A DNA stretch of 8,683 nt, taken from NCBI GenBank assembly GCA_020047725.1, contig JAIFNM010000276.1, positions 1-8,683 of the forward strand. The letters are read 5' to 3'. This DNA comes from Betaproteobacteria bacterium (GTDB lineage: Bacteria; Pseudomonadota; Gammaproteobacteria; Burkholderiales; Rhodocyclaceae). Numbering within the stretch: the stretch's first letter is position 1; every line of letters begins with the position of its first letter. The position numbers and the translations under genes are program-made. A model generated the notes under the pieces. That model saw only the letters and a list, made by a program, of their open reading frames with translations, did not search any database and was not told where the DNA came from. Of the stretch, positions 6,893 through 8,683 are shown piece by piece.

Positions 6893-6913
6893 CGTCGCTT
6901 TGCAAGCAGACGA
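6892..6913 (+). promoter_or_regulatory. Hairpin just before the ilvA start codon
   Basis: TCGTCGCTT (6892-6900) pairs with AAGC (6904-6907) and GACGA (6909-6913), with one bulged A and a three-base loop. It ends nine bases before ATG 6923, where no strong Shine-Dalgarno is visible. On a transcript starting upstream it could affect ilvA translation; if transcription starts near 6899 its left arm is not made. Confidence 0.35.
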
Positions 6914-6922
6914 CAAGCGGCC

Positions 6923-8402
6923 ATGCACCCGGATTATCTCGAGAAAATACTCAATGCGCAGGTCTACGACGTTGCCGTAGAAACCCCGCTTGATGCCGCG
7001 CCCAACCTTTCGGCAGGACATGCAGCCGGTGTTCTCCTTCAAGCTGCGCGGGGCGTACAACAAGATCGCCCAGCTTTCACCGGAGCGCCTGAAGCGCGGC
7101 GTCATCTGCGCCTCGGCCGGGAATCATGCGCAGGGCGTGGCCTTGTCGGCGGCCAAGGTTGGCTGCCGGGCGGTCATCGTGATGCCGACCAGCACCCCGG
7201 CGATCAAGATCGAGGCCGTGCGCAGCCGTGGCGGCGAGGTGGTTCTGGCCGGCGATTCTTACGACGATGCTTATGCGCACGCGCTGGAGCTGGAAAAGGC
7301 GCAAAAACTCACCTTCGTGCATCCCTTTGACGATCCTGACGTCATTGCAGGCCAGGGAACGATCGGCATGGAAATTCTGCGTCAGCATCCGAAACCGATC
7401 CATGCGGTGTTCTGCTGTGTCGGCGGCGGTGGATTGATTTCGGGCGTCGCAGCGTACATCAAGCGTTTACGGCCGGAAACCAAGATTATCGGTGTCGAGG
7501 CGGTCGACGCCGATGCCATGACGCAATCGTTGCAGGCTGGAAAGCGTATTCGCTTGAAACAGGTCGGCCTGTTTGCCGACGGTGCGGCCGTCAAATACGT
7601 TGGTGAAGAGACCTTCCGCCTCTGTCAGCAGTACGTCGATGAAATGGTTTGCGTCGACACTGACGCCATTTGCGCGGCGATCAAGGACGTCTTCGAAGAT
7701 ACGCGCGCCGTTCTCGAGCCAGCCGGTGCGCTTGCCGTGGCGGGAGCCAAGGCCTACGCCGCGCGATACAAGCTGAAAGACAAGACGCTGGTAGCGATTG
7801 CTTCCGGTGCCAACATGAATTTTGACCGCCTGCGTTTTGTCGCCGAGCGTGCCGAAGTCGGTGAACAGCGCGAAGCGATTCTCGCCGTGACTCTGCCCGA
7901 AAGGCCCGGCAGCCTGAAACAGTTCCTGTCATTGATCGGTGCCCGCAACATCACCGAGTTTAATTACCGCTTCAACTACCAGAAAGAAGCGCATGTCTTT
8001 GTCGGCGTTCAGGTTAACTCGCGTACCGAGTCGCTGAAACTTGTCGAACAACTGCGCAAACACGGTTACGCCACGCTCGATCTGACCGACGATGAAATGG
8101 CCAAACTGCACATCCGCCATCTGGTCGGCGGGCATTCGCCGCAGGTTGATCACGAGATCGTCTATCGCTTCGAATTCCCCGAGCGTAGCGGGGCGCTGAT
8201 GAACTTCCTTACCCAGATGAGCGCTGGCTGGAACATCAGCCTGTTTCACTACCGCAACCACGGCGCTGACTATGGCCGGGTGCTGGTCGGCATGCAGGTG
8301 CCACCGGTCGAAATGAAGCAGTTCAAGGACTTCCTGAAAAAGCTGGGTTACGCGCACTGGAACGAAACCGACAATCCGGCCTACAAGCTTTTTCTCGCCT
8401 GA
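6923..8402 (+). pseudogene. ilvA: Threonine ammonia-lyase (biosynthetic), frameshifted near the N-terminus
   Basis: IlvA is the PLP enzyme that turns threonine into 2-oxobutanoate, the first step to isoleucine. ATG 6923 opens a typical start (MHPDYLEKILNAQVYDVAVE), but after NLSA (7015) the frame is lost. The family sequence resumes one frame over at DMQPVFSFKLRGAY (from 7017), with the PLP lysine at 7041-7043. Comparison with E. coli IlvA, which has eleven residues between LSS and the D of KRED, implies about 32 nt are missing; restoring them makes the gene exactly 504 codons. The rest is intact: SAGNHAQG (about 7113), the GGGGLISG phosphate loop (about 7420-7445) and two C-terminal ACT-like regulatory domains (about 7868-8130 and 8150-8399). 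Restart at TTG 6990 or ATG 6993 would give 470 or 469 residues without the KRED strand and probably no stable enzyme. It may be a real lesion or a sequence error. cysK follows after 16 nt. Confidence 0.88.
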
Positions 8403-8418
8403 TCGAACAGGAGACAAC

Positions 8419-8683
8419 ATGAATATCGCCGACAACGTGACCGACCTGATTGGCAATACGCCGCTGGTCAAACTCAATCGATTGGCCACCGGCATTGACG
8501 GTACCATCGCGGTCAAGCTCGAATTCTTCAATCCGGCGCACAGCGTCAAGGATCGCATCGCGGCTGCCATGATCGATGCGGCGCAGGCGGCTGGCAAGAT
8601 TGTCGCCGACACGGTCGTTCTGGAACCGACCTCCGGCAATACCGGCATCGGTCTGGCCATGGTCTGCGCGGCGCGTGGCATCA
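8419..8683 (+). CDS. cysK: Cysteine synthase A (O-acetylserine sulfhydrylase), 5' part
   Basis: The first 88 codons of a PLP enzyme that makes cysteine from O-acetylserine and sulfide in the cytoplasm; the gene runs off the window. It starts MNIADNVTDLIGNTPLVKLN, typical of the family. NPAHSVKDRI (38-47) carries the PLP-binding Lys44, and TSGNTG (71-76) is the substrate-binding loop. The form NPAxSVKDRI fits CysK better than CysM, but the parts that best separate them are outside the window. ATG 8419 has a good AGGAG at 8409-8413, five bases upstream. It lies 16 nt after the ilvA stop, so the two are probably cotranscribed; a promoter of its own inside ilvA is possible. Confidence 0.92.
   Translation, partial: MNIADNVTDLIGNTPLVKLNRLATGIDGTIAVKLEFFNPAHSVKDRIAAAMIDAAQAAGKIVADTVVLEPTSGNTGIGLAMVCAARGI

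Noticed and set aside
6739..6922. Riboswitch (c-di-GMP or threonine/isoleucine type) ahead of ilvA
   Set aside because: Only a simple inverted repeat and a short hairpin are seen; no known riboswitch core or T-tract terminator could be recognised.
6990..8402. ilvA as an intact shorter gene starting at TTG 6990 or ATG 6993
   Set aside because: The typical IlvA N-terminus is present in another frame just upstream, there is no ribosome site at 6990, and the first residues (MPRPTFRQ) are the family's DNA read out of frame.
7929..8681. Antisense frame of 250 codons across ilvA and cysK
   Set aside because: It lies opposite well-recognised IlvA ACT domains and CysK and spans their intergenic gap. 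It is best explained by codon bias on the sense strand.

Overview
The window most likely comes from a Gram-negative betaproteobacterium, with Rhodocyclales (Dechloromonas/Azonexus-like) as my best guess. This rests on moderately high GC, an inner and outer membrane secretion system, and the style of the IlvA and CysK proteins. The genus is inferred from remembered protein character, not from a search.

Positions 1-6738 hold most of a Lap-type biofilm adhesion module. First comes the 3' end of a giant RTX adhesin gene (+ strand, cut by the window edge), ending in five RTX nonapeptides, a type I secretion tail and a strong intrinsic terminator. Converging on it is a lapG-lapD operon (- strand): LapG is a periplasmic calcium-dependent cysteine protease, and LapD is an inner-membrane c-di-GMP receptor with degenerate GGDEF and EAL domains. 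Divergent from lapG is a TolC-family outer membrane protein gene, the likely LapE-type exit pore. In the known pathway, c-di-GMP-bound LapD holds LapG so that the adhesin stays at the surface; when c-di-GMP falls, LapG cuts the adhesin N-terminus and the cell detaches. The inner-membrane transporter genes (LapB/LapC type) and the adhesin N-terminus are not in the window.

Positions 6739-8683 are an amino-acid metabolism region: ilvA (threonine ammonia-lyase) followed 16 nt later by the 5' end of cysK (cysteine synthase). As given, ilvA is broken. About 32 nt seem to be missing near its start, which shifts the frame just before the PLP-lysine motif. This is either a real pseudogene or a sequence error.

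The main oddities are an NTF2-like domain fused to the C-terminus of the TolC protein, the ilvA lesion, a lectin-like insert in the adhesin, and a small upstream reading frame ending Cys-Pro-Cys-Cys-Cys before ilvA. The Lap system itself is known. I see no wholly new system here.
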